DNA of 38,300 nucleotides from Flammeovirgaceae bacterium UBA976 (GCA_002292365.1 DBBU01000019.1:1-38300), one strand, 5' to 3'. Positions 26,236-34,802 are shown, counted from the stretch's first letter. Made by a program: numbers and translations. The notes: generated by a model not told the origin, from the letters alone.

Positions 26236-27531
26236 CTAGTTTTTTATTAATTTAAACTGCTCCTTGGCTCCACTGTTATTCTCCAACTGTATGATATAAA
26301 TACCTTCACTCATATTCGTCAGATCAATATACTTTTCTTTAGTCTTGAATACACTCTTTCCTGATAAAGTATAAATAATGGCTCCTTTAAACTCACTCAT
26401 TTGAATATGAATCCTATCTTGAGCTGGATTGGGATAAATCATCATTAATGGACTCATGAGAGACAGAATGGTCTCTTCATCATCAGTATTTCCTCCCATC
26501 GATTCACCAAACTTCACCTCATCAAAATAATAGGTCTTTGCCCCCACTGTAGCTCCCTCTGTTCCAAAATTAAAAAAAATTGATGCCTTATTATAAATCC
26601 ATCCTCGCTCTAAGCCTATACTTAAAAACTCTGTACCTGGTGCTTGATCAACAAAGTCAAACGTTAATACTTCCCATTCTTTGGTAACTGTAGTGTTTGT
26701 TTCTGTTTCACAAGTATGGGTAGGATCATTAGCATCTTCTACTTTCAAACGAATAGGTGTACCCGCTGCCGGTGACCATACTTTGACGATTATTTTTGAA
26801 TCTGTCAAGGAGAGCGGAATAGGGCTTGCAAAGCCCGAAGGGGTACCCAGCGTCGTTCCAGCCCAAGTGGCTGCTGTACTGGTTTTTATAACTTGCATTA
26901 CCTTATTTTCAGAATTCATTGGATCATCTGCTAACAAAGACTCATTCCCCCCAAAATCAGTCATTTTATAGTTCACGGAGGTGCCTTCGAAATCTAAAGG
27001 CAGATCTATTTGAGTCCCTCCAAACCACTGCTCAATGTCATCAAATAAAAATGTTGAAGTGGCCGATCCATCACCCACATTTCCAAAATCAAACATGAAA
27101 ACAATAAAATTAAAATTTGAAGGCTCTCCTGTGAAGTCCCAGGTCAAGACCTCCCATTGACTAGATACCGTAGTTTCAACATCCCTCTCTGCAGCACCGG
27201 CCGCTCCTTCCAATTTAAATTTAACGATAGTTCCCACTGGAGCAGTAGTGTAAACTTTCATCGAAATGGAATTTAACGTACTGAAATCTAGATTGGTTTC
27301 TAATGCTATTTTACTCCCTGCCCAAATGGCTCCATCTGATCTGATTATTTTGGCAACATGGGTACTTGTATTGATCCCCTCAGCCTGTGGATTTTCTAAA
27401 ACTGAGGCTATCCCTCCATCAAAATCAACAAAATCAGAAGTGCTGATGGTCGTCTCAAAATCTATAGGCAAGGACTGTGAGTGAACAATAAGTCTCAAAA
27501 AAAGCGAAGTTAAAAAAATAGCTATTCTCAT
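26236..27531 (-). CDS. T9SS-exported protein with two carbohydrate-binding-like beta-sandwich domains
   Basis: The product is 431 residues. A signal peptide (MRIAIFLTSLFLRLIVHSQ) leads into two similar domains, at about 20-170 and 178-340. Both start LPIDFE/LPLDFE and share the order AxxWAG, a SISMKV/KIIVKV strand, VKFKLE/IRLKVE, WEVLTWDF/WEVLTFDF and a closing FLFDDI/YYFDEV strand, as in galactose-binding-like or CBM beta sandwiches. Residues about 355-431 are a type-A T9SS sorting domain (MMIYPNPAQDRIHI, then YTLSGKSVF and SEGIYIIQLE), so the protein is delivered outside and probably anchored to the surface or released. No catalytic domain is present. In related Bacteroidota, similar paired domains often sit beside polysaccharide utilisation genes; here no such locus is complete. 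Confidence 0.87.
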   Translation of the reverse strand: MRIAIFLTSLFLRLIVHSQSLPIDFETTISTSDFVDFDGGIASVLENPQAEGINTSTHVAKIIRSDGAIWAGSKIALETNLDFSTLNSISMKVYTTAPVGTIVKFKLEGAAGAAERDVETTVSSQWEVLTWDFTGEPSNFNFIVFMFDFGNVGDGSATSTFLFDDIEQWFGGTQIDLPLDFEGTSVNYKMTDFGGNESLLADDPMNSENKVMQVIKTSTAATWAGTTLGTPSGFASPIPLSLTDSKIIVKVWSPAAGTPIRLKVEDANDPTHTCETETNTTVTKEWEVLTFDFVDQAPGTEFLSIGLERGWIYNKASIFFNFGTEGATVGAKTYYFDEVKFGESMGGNTDDEETILSLMSPLMMIYPNPAQDRIHIQMSEFKGAIIYTLSGKSVFKTKEKYIDLTNMSEGIYIIQLENNSGAKEQFKLIKN

Positions 27532-27654
27532 ATTTTTTATTTTTTTGTAAAATTGATGATATTATTTACGAAAGCCTATACTTCTAGGAAAAATATGATC
27601 AGATAAATATGAATTTCAAAAACCCATCAATTATGCTATTATATCTAGATATTT

Positions 27655-27991
27655 TGGAACCAGTTAAGTAGCCCTTGTATATACGAGATTCCTTATCTCA
27701 ATGATTTTGAAGAAAAATTCCACAAATTCAATATCCATTTTGTCAGTATTTCAATCTATCCCAAAGATGATTTAAGTAAGTGGAGAAATTTTTAGATAAA
27801 AAAATCTTGGGGGTATTCAGCTGTATGCGGATGGGGATTGGAAATCTTCCATCATCAGTGATTATGCCATTGAAGGGATTCCAAGATTTATACTTATCGA
27901 TCCCGATGGCAATATTGTGAACGCCGATGTAATGCGTACCTCAAAGCCTGAACTGATTACGCTTCTAGATGAATTCATTTGGACTGACTGA
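27655..27991 (+). pseudogene. Remnant of a TlpA-like thiol-disulfide oxidoreductase
   Basis: The first frame reads WNQLSSPCIYEIPYLNDFEEKF, then FVSISIYPKDDLSKWRNF, and hits TAG. After an A7 run at about 27797-27803 the next frame reads NLGGIQLYADGDWKSS, YAIEGIPRFILIDPDGN, IVNADVMRTSKPELITLLDEF, ending at TGA 27991. This is the TlpA/ResA thioredoxin fold with its cis-Pro loop (GIPRF), but the CxxC site has lost the first cysteine (SSPC) and the N-terminal part is missing. One stop, one frameshift and a truncated start make it non-functional. Intact relatives reduce disulfides in the periplasm. Confidence 0.85.
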
Positions 27992-28341
27992 TTTAACCTT
28001 ACACAAGCACCGAGGTCAAAACTAAATTTAAGTAGCCATTAATACATAATATTTTATGATATTGGATGTTCAAGGGATCTTTAAGCTCTTTCTGTCTTTA
28101 GTCTGATATCTTGAATGCTTTCTTTTAGGCTATTACTTTTTGATCTGGGAATTTTCTGGTTCGTTCTAGAGATATTTCACCTAATTAGGTGCCTACCTCA
28201 GATACCCTCATTGATCCAAATAAGTATCAAAACCACTTTATGTAGATTCTTATAGATAAAATAAAAATAGACTTCACCCCACCTTAGACATTGATATTTT
28301 TTTATTAAATTTATTTTTATTAAATATTAAGCAATCATAAA
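27992..28341. other. Non-coding stretch
   Basis: These 350 AT-rich bases lie between the dead TlpA-like gene and a small membrane-protein gene. No frame of interest, RNA gene or repeat was recognised. Confidence 0.5.
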
Positions 28342-28767
28342 ATGGGAGAACTAGAAATATTAAATTATTATCAACTAGCCTTTATCGCTAACGCGATTTA
28401 TCTATTAACCTTCACCGGACTGATTTTCATCACTTTCAGACTGGTCAGGGTTCAAAGGGAAAATAATGCCAATACTTTAGGGAAAATATTGGTAACGTTA
28501 TTCGGACTTTGCACCACTTTTTATGGATACAATATTTTTTCGTATTTGCGCATCAATCAATTAACTCAATCCTTCAAGTTATCAGAATTAGAATCTCAAG
28601 GCGTGGACATATCATCCGTTGCGGAAAGTTTTATTGCCTTCACTGGCCATACATTTGATCAGGGGGTACCTTCATCATTCGCGCCAGAACCTGCTGCGGC
28701 TGTTTTCTTATTGACATTTGCCGCAATGATCATTGGAGGAATCTGGATGAAACTAACAAAAGAATAA
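28342..28767 (+). CDS. Small membrane protein of unknown function
   Basis: The 141-residue protein has three hydrophobic segments, at about 12-33 (FIANAIYLLTFTGLIFITF), 47-66 (LGKILVTLFGLCTTFYGYNIF) and 113-135 (PAAAVFLLTFAAMIIGGIWM), with a soluble acidic loop at about 75-110 between the second and third. The family is not recognised. The conserved-looking features are a basic RLVRVQRENNAN link after helix 1 and a polar GHTFDQG patch before helix 3. It starts with a good ATG and uses ordinary codons, and it sits between decayed regions, so its persistence suggests selection. Confidence 0.65.
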   Translation: MGELEILNYYQLAFIANAIYLLTFTGLIFITFRLVRVQRENNANTLGKILVTLFGLCTTFYGYNIFSYLRINQLTQSFKLSELESQGVDISSVAESFIAFTGHTFDQGVPSSFAPEPAAAVFLLTFAAMIIGGIWMKLTKE

Positions 28768-29273
28768 CCCGATCCATCTCCTTTCTAAACTGAAGGTATA
28801 AGATATTCAATGTAAAGAGATCTTCAAACTGGTCTTCCCTAAAGGCTTGAGGAGACATTTCAATAGGTGATTTCAAAGTTAAGGTTATAGAGTAACATAT
28901 AAATAAGGACTCAAGAAGTCTTCGAAAAAAATGAAATCATTCAATAATTATTTCTTTCATTGAACAGGAAAGTATGGGTAAGACATATTGCTTCAGCATT
29001 ATTGGTTAAACCATATCTCCGTTTGACGCCAGTGAGAGTTATCCAAATTCCGATCGTTAACCATTTATAAAGTTACTTATGCGACCTAAAGACCCTATTT
29101 ATAACACAGTTTGAACTCTCAAGGGCTGGCGCGAGAATGCTTATGCGGATATTATCTACTAACCGCGAGAAGTCGGATCCAATTTAAATAAGTATTTCAA
29201 ATTATTCTTGCCCTTGGTATTTATCTAAATCATACTAAATTACTAAAATATTTTGATAAAAACAAAGGTAAAT
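28768..29273. other. Non-coding stretch
   Basis: No gene, hairpin of note or recognisable remnant is seen in these 506 bases. Frames are short and stop-dense. A TTG at 29253 could extend the next gene by seven codons. Confidence 0.45.
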
Positions 29274-29741
29274 ATGGGTACTAAAGGCGCTTTTTCTGGA
29301 CAAATCTTAGTTGTAATTTTATTGCTATTCACCTTTTCTTTAAATGGGCAACAAATTGTTGGTCAATGGAAAACCATAGACGATGAAACGAAAAAAGAAC
29401 GATCTATTGTAGAAATTTATAAGGTGGGTGATCGTTATGCGGGTAAGATCATTAAGCTCCAAAGGAGCTTAGAAGATGATCCAGATCCGGTATGCGATGC
29501 CTGCGATCCTGATGATTCTAGATATTTACAAAAAATCATCGGTATGGAAATTATACAAGATATGGCCTTTGATCAGTCTTCAAATGAATATGTTGATGGT
29601 GCTATTCTAGATCCCGAAAGCGGCAGTGAGTATCAATGTAAGCTGTGGTTGTCAGAGGAGGGTACCCTAAAAGTAAGAGGTTATATTGCCTTTTTTTACC
29701 GAACCCAAACCTGGCTTCCCGTCTCGATCACAGAGGAATAA
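29274..29741 (+). CDS. Secreted DUF2147-family protein
   Basis: The ATG at 29274 gives 155 residues with signal segment GQILVVILLLFTFSLNGQQ; a TTG at 29253 is an upstream alternative. The mature part is a complete DUF2147 domain: IVGQWKTIDDETKKER, VEIYKVGDRYAGKIIKL, a PVCDACDPDD loop with a Cys pair, IIGMEIIQDM, DGAILDPESGSEYQCKLWL and the closing VRGYIAFFYRTQTWLPV. This is a small lipocalin-like beta-barrel family found in many Proteobacteria and Bacteroidota, periplasmic and uncharacterised. It appears monocistronic, with a dead gene following 180 bases downstream. No lesion is visible. Confidence 0.88.
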   Translation: MGTKGAFSGQILVVILLLFTFSLNGQQIVGQWKTIDDETKKERSIVEIYKVGDRYAGKIIKLQRSLEDDPDPVCDACDPDDSRYLQKIIGMEIIQDMAFDQSSNEYVDGAILDPESGSEYQCKLWLSEEGTLKVRGYIAFFYRTQTWLPVSITEE

Positions 29742-29919
29742 CTCACACACCCCGCAGTAATCATTCCTTGCTTAACTGATTCTTATAAGCCATCAAAGTA
29801 CTCCTTTAAAAAGATCTTATTCCTGAAATCGGCAGGTATTAATTATAAGCCTTCTTGATCTTCGCATACAATCCGTTACCTCATTTAAACTTGTCCTATT
29901 TATCGACCTATGTATATGT

Positions 29920-30345
29920 ATGAAAAAATATTCTCTACTTTGTTTGTTCTCGATCCTTATTGAGAATCCTTCTTTTTTTCAGCAAAAAATAAATCAAAAG
30001 ACCTCTATGGTTAATGGAAACTTCATATCGACATTCAAGAAGCGATCAAAGAAGCTTCCGATGATTACAGTTTTATTGAAAAGATAATGATCTCAGGTAT
30101 CTCAGAAATGATGACCTCAATCATAAATGAAGTCAGGATTACTTTTAATTTTCAAAAAAATAATGAATTGATATTGACCATTGTAACCCCTATCGAAGAC
30201 ACCACAACAAAAGTTGAAAACTTAAAATGGAACCTTAATTCAAAAAAAATAACTCATCATTGAAGATATTGACAATAACCAAGTTCAGCTTCAAAATGAG
30301 GAGTTTTGGCTATTGAAAAATGGCGTTCTGATCCTCTTTGATTAG
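29920..30345 (+). pseudogene. Remnant of a small exported protein, frameshifted at least twice
   Basis: From ATG 29920 the frame reads MKKYSLLCLFSILI, then continues to a stop. A neighbouring frame then carries DIQEAIKEASDDYSFIEKI, VRITFNFQKNNELILTIVTP and KVENLKWNLNSKK. After an A8 run near 30240 a third frame finishes with IIEDIDNNQVQL and EEFWLLKNGVLILFD, ending at TAG 30345. The W-x-L ... L-I-x-D ... FW-L-xNG-LI pattern resembles small lipocalin-like domains, but the family is not certain. Two frameshifts make it a pseudogene. Confidence 0.7.
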
Positions 30346-31144
30346 CAAGGTCATTTTTAGAAACATATTTACTTGGTGAGAGAATAGATTAGAACGTTAA
30401 TAATATCTTCTACTCTTCATGCCATTTGAACAAAAATTGGTATTACTGAAGAAACAAACAAAGAGGAGTAGATTGTCTTGAGCACAAATAGTTTAAACAA
30501 TTAAACTTGATTTCTAAGTCGTCCAATGCCCTTATTTTGACAAGTTTTGATAGATTTGAAAATTAAAAGAGAAGAAATTAATTGCTAAGGGGAAATTTTA
30601 AGAAATAAATAATTCCTTAATTTAGCAGTTTGAAACATTTTAATTTTTTATCTCTTGCTTTCCTTGGCCTCCCTTTTTTAGAAATAGAATTTTTTACGTT
30701 GTTCTTGGCTATACTTTCATTTTCGTATCCCTTCCTGTAATCGATATGAATAGGTTGTAAAAATGATAAGAAATTTAAGAAGTAATTAGGAAGGCAGGGA
30801 TTGGATCAAGATCTAAGTTGACCACACCCCCCATCCCATCATTTTCAGATAATAGCTTCAATGTAAAGGAAATGTTTTGTCAATTGATTAATCATCATCG
30901 TAAATAATATCACTTAATAGGAAACCCTAACTTAGAAGAGTAGTTTTGCATTGAGAGGTAATATTGATTGACTTTACTATGGGATACACACACATGATCT
31001 AAAGCTTTCATATTGATTATTTTCTTACTTCAAGAACATAAGTTTATTATTCCTTTTTTAGGCAATCCTCTTAGGAGTATCTCGGATATTTTTTTGCCCA
31101 TCAAATACGTTTAATCTGGATTTAATTACGAAAAGCACTAAAAT
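30346..31144. other. Non-coding stretch between two pseudogenes
   Basis: These 799 bases show no intact gene. A short hydrophobic frame near 30640-30740 (FLSLAFLGLPFLEIEFF) has no usable start and may be a degraded membrane segment; this is weak. Nothing else was recognised. Confidence 0.45.
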
Positions 31145-31387
31145 ATGAATGATTATCTCTGTTCTATCGGTTTGGCATTAATCATTGGTATTTATTTTTA
31201 TCAAAAAATCAAGAAATCAAAAAAAGCTTATCAAATGATTGATTCAGGAATCATAATCATTGATGTTGAAACCTCTTAGGAGTTTAAATCTGGTCATTAT
31301 CCAAATTCAATAAGCATCCCATCGTATACGCTAAAAATTCAACTATTAAAAAACAATTTGCTTGAGATAAATAGTTATTTTCATTAG
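31145..31387 (+). pseudogene. Remnant of a membrane-anchored rhodanese-like gene with an in-frame TAG
   Basis: ATG 31145 encodes an N-terminal membrane helix (YLCSIGLALIIGIYFY), a basic linker, then AYQMIDSGIIIIDVETS, TAG at 31277-31279, and EFKSGHYPNSISIPSYTL in the same frame, to a TAG at 31387. IDV-x-T-x-EF-xx-GHxPNSI-x-IP is the rhodanese signature, in which the stop replaces the usual Glu/Gln-like position. The catalytic-cysteine half is missing altogether. The remnant is therefore doubly broken: nonsense plus truncation. Confidence 0.8.
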
Positions 31388-31431
31388 TAAAATAGGTTTA
31401 ATATCTTAGCGAGGAGTCATTTACAATTTAC

Positions 31432-32004
31432 ATGAAGTGCATAAAATACCTTCTGCTTTTAAACTTAGTTTATATCCTAGGAGGGATGAACTGCTCAGTA
31501 CAAAAATCAAATACGGAAAAAACTGTTGAAATAGGTACCCCCTTTCAAGGAGGTATTGTATTTTATTTGTTCCAAGAAGGGGATAATGGATATAGACCTG
31601 GAGAATTACACGGTCTTATAGCGACAACTGAGGATCAAGCCACTGAAATTGAATGGGGCTGTTATGGTGCTCAAATTAAAGGAGCCAATGGAACTATCAT
31701 AGGCACAGGAGCACAAAATACTTTAGCCATTTTGGCTAGCTGTAACGAGGCTGGAATTGCAGCCAGGGCGTGTGCTGAGTTAGTACTAGAAGGCTATGAT
31801 GATTGGTTTTTGCCCTCAAAAGATGAATTGAATTTGTTATATCTCAACAAAGATGTCATCACTAATCTTGGTGATTTCTATTACTGGAGCTCCACAGGGT
31901 ACGGCGGATTCAATGGCTGGGGACAAGATTTTTTCAGTGGTTACCAGTACGGTAACTTTGATGAATATGGCTACGGCTATGTTAGGGCAATTAGGGCTTT
32001 CTAA
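31432..32004 (+). CDS. Lcl (DUF1566) domain lipoprotein
   Basis: The product is 190 residues with signal peptide MKCIKYLLLLNLVYILGGMNC (lipobox Cys21). The rest is one Lcl/DUF1566 domain: FQGGIVFYLFQEGDNGY, GELHGLIAT, EWGCYGAQI, TGAQNTLAILASC, ARACAELV, YDDWFLPSKDELNLLYLN, YWSSTGYGGFNGW and the final YGYVRAIRAF. Four mature cysteines could form disulfides. It is paralogous to 37290-37883 and to the C-terminal part of 6129-7406. A GH18 chitinase gene follows 57 bases downstream, so the two may be co-transcribed, which is compatible with carbohydrate binding at the cell surface. Function is inferred from the lectin-like fold of the family, not shown. Confidence 0.87.
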   Translation: MKCIKYLLLLNLVYILGGMNCSVQKSNTEKTVEIGTPFQGGIVFYLFQEGDNGYRPGELHGLIATTEDQATEIEWGCYGAQIKGANGTIIGTGAQNTLAILASCNEAGIAARACAELVLEGYDDWFLPSKDELNLLYLNKDVITNLGDFYYWSSTGYGGFNGWGQDFFSGYQYGNFDEYGYGYVRAIRAF

Positions 32005-32061
32005 TTGTTAAATTGTATTTTCTTTTTTATATTGAAGTTGATGAAAAAATTTAAATGAAAA

Positions 32062-33156
32062 ATGAGAAAATCTGTGGCTTTCATAGGACTTTTATTTTTT
32101 TCCTGCGTGTCTTCCCAGGAAAAAAATCATCATTCGGAGGTGAACCCTCAAGTCATCGCTTACTACGCGGGTGATGAAAAATCAATTGATGAATTTAACT
32201 TGGAGGGTGTTGACCAGTTAATTTACAGTTTTTTACACTTAAAAGGAAATCAATTGGCCATTGATAATGAAGCAGACAGTCTTACTCTACTGAATGTGGT
32301 AAATCAAAAAAAGAAATATCCAAAATTAAAAGTTTTGGTGTCTCTAGGTGGATGGGGAGGTTGTAAAACCTGCTCGGATGTTTTTAGCACAGAAGAGGAT
32401 AGAATCGCCTTTGCTATTTCGACAGCTCAGATCATCGCTTCATACCAAGCAGACGGCATTGATCTAGATTGGGAATATCCAGGGATTTCTGGATTTCCGG
32501 GGCATAAGTACCAATCCGAAGATCGAAAAAATTTTACTGACTTAGTCGTGCAGCTAAGAAAATACATGAAAGAAGGAGATATCTTAAGTTTTGCTGCAGG
32601 CGCTAATTCTGATGGCTATTTTGAACAGTCTATCGATTGGGATAAGGTGATGCCTTTAGTTGATAATGTCAATCTTATGACCTACGATTTCTATGGATCC
32701 GGCTCTAGTAAAACAGGTCATCACACCCCGCTAGGGTCTGATCGATTTAAAGAGGGTTCTGCCGTATCTTCCATCCAGGCATTAATGAATTTGGGTGTAA
32801 AGCCGGAGAAAATAATCATTGGCGCTGCTTTTTACATCAAAACATTTAAAGAGGTTGAAAATATCAACAACGGCCTTAATCAAAATGCTGTTTCCAGTAG
32901 AAGTTATAATCAAATAAATTTTGAGGAAGTAAGGTCTGATTTTAATTTCCATTGGGATGCTTCAGCCAATGCCCCTTATGCATACGATAGCATCAATAAA
33001 ATTTTTGCTACCTTCGATGATCACAAATCCATCCAACTTAAATCTCAATATGCACTAGAGCACAATTTAGGTGGTATCATGTTTTGGCAACTTATGAATG
33101 ATAAAAAGCAAAATGGTTTGTTAAAAACCATGGTAGATGCAATAAAAGAAAACTAA
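32062..33156 (+). CDS. GH18 chitinase-type glycosidase, exported
   Basis: The 364-residue protein begins MRKSVAFIGLLFFSC, a probable lipobox. The GH18 catalytic motif DGIDLDWE is at residues 131-138, with the acid Glu138 and the supporting aspartates intact. Other GH18 landmarks are the first strand VIAYYAG, the SLGGWGG strand (LVSLGGWG), the NLMTYDFYGS strand with its conserved Tyr, and IMFWQLMND near the C-terminus. It is a single TIM barrel with no carbohydrate-binding domain. GH18 enzymes cut chitin or related N-acetylglucosamine polymers by substrate-assisted catalysis; endo-N-acetylglucosaminidase activity is an alternative. It probably acts at the outer surface or in the periplasm. It follows an Lcl lipoprotein gene by 57 bases. 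Confidence 0.93.
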   Translation: MRKSVAFIGLLFFSCVSSQEKNHHSEVNPQVIAYYAGDEKSIDEFNLEGVDQLIYSFLHLKGNQLAIDNEADSLTLLNVVNQKKKYPKLKVLVSLGGWGGCKTCSDVFSTEEDRIAFAISTAQIIASYQADGIDLDWEYPGISGFPGHKYQSEDRKNFTDLVVQLRKYMKEGDILSFAAGANSDGYFEQSIDWDKVMPLVDNVNLMTYDFYGSGSSKTGHHTPLGSDRFKEGSAVSSIQALMNLGVKPEKIIIGAAFYIKTFKEVENINNGLNQNAVSSRSYNQINFEEVRSDFNFHWDASANAPYAYDSINKIFATFDDHKSIQLKSQYALEHNLGGIMFWQLMNDKKQNGLLKTMVDAIKEN

Positions 33157-33336
33157 GCCCAAGCGATCTCCCCTCCTTTTATTTTAGATATCTAATCTCC
33201 TTTTGTTACAGCAAAGACCTTCAACATTCACTTTCAACAAAGGCCTGAAGAACTAGACTTGAGGTGAAAAATAAGTGTTAATCCTTTTAAAAAGGGAATT
33301 GATGGTACTGGTAAGAATTTCTATCAATAATCGAAC

Positions 33337-34017
33337 TTACTTATTTAATAATTTCCCATCTTCCACCCAAACCTCTTGTCCAACCCGCACGGTCGCATCG
33401 GTAAAGAAATTCCATCGCACATAACCCCCACCCACATTTCCACCCAATTCAGAATTGTCGCCTAATGATAATCTGACTACACCAGCACCATAGCCATAAT
33501 ATGGGATCCAAGGTTTGTCCTCGGGTATGGCAAGCAATGGATTAAAGCCCATGGCAAATTCCCGGAAAGAATGGCCTGCGGTTCCTGCAGTCTCTAATTC
33601 AGCCTTAACCGCTTCTACACCTCTTTTAGCTTTGATAGTAACTACTTTTCCTGCAAGAAAAGTGAGTACCAAATCTTCGACCTGCAGACCATTCCACATC
33701 GCGTTAGGAAATGCGATGGTACCCTCTACTGTCTCCTCTATTGGCGCCACGCGTATCGCCCCAGCTGGCAGTTCGATCTCTCTGTCAATCAAGTTGCGCA
33801 GTTGCCCCCGCTTGGAAGATGCATCACCATCTTGCTTAGTAACGGGACGGTTACCTATCGTAAATTTAATGTTTGTCCCAAGAGGCGTAGTTACTGTAAT
33901 CCATTGATTTCGAATGGCTGCCTCAAAACTTCGTTGTAAACTTCCAAGTTTGAGGTAATCGGTCTCAAGGAAGACCTTCTGATAATGTTCGTTTATAGCA
34001 CTGTCTATTTCTCGCAT
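33337..34017 (-). CDS. C-terminal part of a split M29-like aminopeptidase homologue (-1 frame)
   Basis: As an independent frame it could start at ATG 34015-34017 (226 residues), but homologous coding continues upstream in the same frame without a stop: DKGRTIHFHWSGAYELSGE starting at 34074. It therefore belongs to the frame of the previous gene, 34005-34508. Joined by a -1 shift at 34074-34080 they give 390 residues, the normal M29 (aminopeptidase T) length. Family blocks are recognisable: LPAGAIRVAPIEETVEGTI, FREFAMGFNPL, VVRLSLGDNSELGG and YVRWNFF. The residues expected to bind metal in M29 enzymes appear changed: GEV is GAI, HLALG is RLSLG and HxD is RWN. It may therefore be a non-catalytic relative, or the family assignment may be loose. 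Confidence 0.7.
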   Translation of the reverse strand: MREIDSAINEHYQKVFLETDYLKLGSLQRSFEAAIRNQWITVTTPLGTNIKFTIGNRPVTKQDGDASSKRGQLRNLIDREIELPAGAIRVAPIEETVEGTIAFPNAMWNGLQVEDLVLTFLAGKVVTIKAKRGVEAVKAELETAGTAGHSFREFAMGFNPLLAIPEDKPWIPYYGYGAGVVRLSLGDNSELGGNVGGGYVRWNFFTDATVRVGQEVWVEDGKLLNK

Positions 34018-34508
34018 TTCTCCAGACAGCTCATAAGCTCCGGACCAGTGAAAATGTATGGTTCTTCCTTTATCTTTTTTAGTACATCCTGCATAGCAGC
34101 ATATTCAACATGAAGAGGATTCGCGCCAGGCAGCATGATACCTAGATCAACCTGCATAAGGTAATGGGTCAAATCCTCTTTGCTTTTTCCTTTTGCTTGT
34201 TTGATAAAATCAGTCTCCCAAGCCGCAGAACTTGAAGAAGAATCTACTGAAAACGTGCCCAGATAGATGGCCCCGGTTTCATGAATTTTCTTTGCCAACA
34301 AGAATATAAGTGAATCAAAGCTTCCAGGCTGGGCCATCAATATTACTTTTTCGCCTGCTTCTAAATCACTCCTTTCCAGCAACTTGTTAGCAATAGCTTC
34401 CCAATCAGGGAACGATTTGATTTGAAAGGTTGAGCCTTCTTTTTTCTGACAGGCCGACCAGCAAAAAGAGATGAGTAGAATGAAACTTGATAAGGCTAAT
34501 TTTTGCAT
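34005..34508 (-). CDS. N-terminal part of a split M29-like aminopeptidase homologue (lipoprotein)
   Basis: Read in frame, this gives 167 residues with signal peptide MQKLALSSFILLISFCWSAC (lipobox Cys20) and an N-terminal M29-like domain: WEAIANKLLERSDLEAGEKVILMAQ, ETGAIYLGTFSV and VDLGIMLPGANPLHVEYAAMQDVL. After VLKK the frame leaves the family pattern (IKEEPYIFTGPEL) and stops at 34005. The -1 frame instead continues the family pattern immediately. The crossing point is CTA AAA AAG (34082-34074), containing the dnaX-type heptamer A AAA AAG in the correct phase. The overlap of the two frames is free of other damage. The unshifted product would be a short, probably unstable lipoprotein. Confidence 0.75.
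   Translation of the reverse strand: MQKLALSSFILLISFCWSACQKKEGSTFQIKSFPDWEAIANKLLERSDLEAGEKVILMAQPGSFDSLIFLLAKKIHETGAIYLGTFSVDSSSSSAAWETDFIKQAKGKSKEDLTHYLMQVDLGIMLPGANPLHVEYAAMQDVLKKIKEEPYIFTGPELMSCLEKCEK
34074..34080 (-). promoter_or_regulatory. Slippery heptamer A AAA AAG, candidate -1 ribosomal frameshift or transcriptional slippage site
   Basis: In the zero frame the codons are CTA AAA AAG, the same heptamer and phase as the E. coli dnaX frameshift site. An AGGA sits six bases upstream, and a bulged hairpin of nine base pairs (34021-34044, UAUG loop) begins 29 bases downstream, which is farther than the usual spacer. After a -1 slip the next codon is GAT and the M29-like protein continues to its normal end. 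A simple A7-to-A6 deletion gives the same picture, so function is not proven. Confidence 0.5.
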
Positions 34509-34802
34509 AAGTGAATGCTTTTTTTACCACAGGCTGCATTTGTTAAAACTAAATTAGGCTTTTTCTAAGCGCCCATAAAATTAAAAGTATAAATATAAAT
34601 TTATGTTTTGATTTAAAACTCATTTTCGTTTTATGTGTGATAAATAAATGGTTCATTATCTGATTTTTTTACCAATGGCAGGTATAAAATAGAAATCTGA
34701 AAGGCTTGAGAGCATTCAGCAAGGAAGACGATTCCCCTATTTTTTTGGAGAGGATTAGCAATATTATTTACCTTGTCAAAAATTAAAATTACCGCTACTG
34801 CA

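Noticed and set aside
27655..27991. Programmed frameshifting in the TlpA-like remnant at its A7 run
   Set aside because: The frame also has an upstream TAG, a missing N-terminus and a lost active-site cysteine, so recoding would not restore a working protein.
33515..33907. A 130-codon plus-strand open frame opposite the split M29-like gene
   Set aside because: It is the antisense shadow of conserved coding sequence, with no signal, domain or plausible composition of its own.
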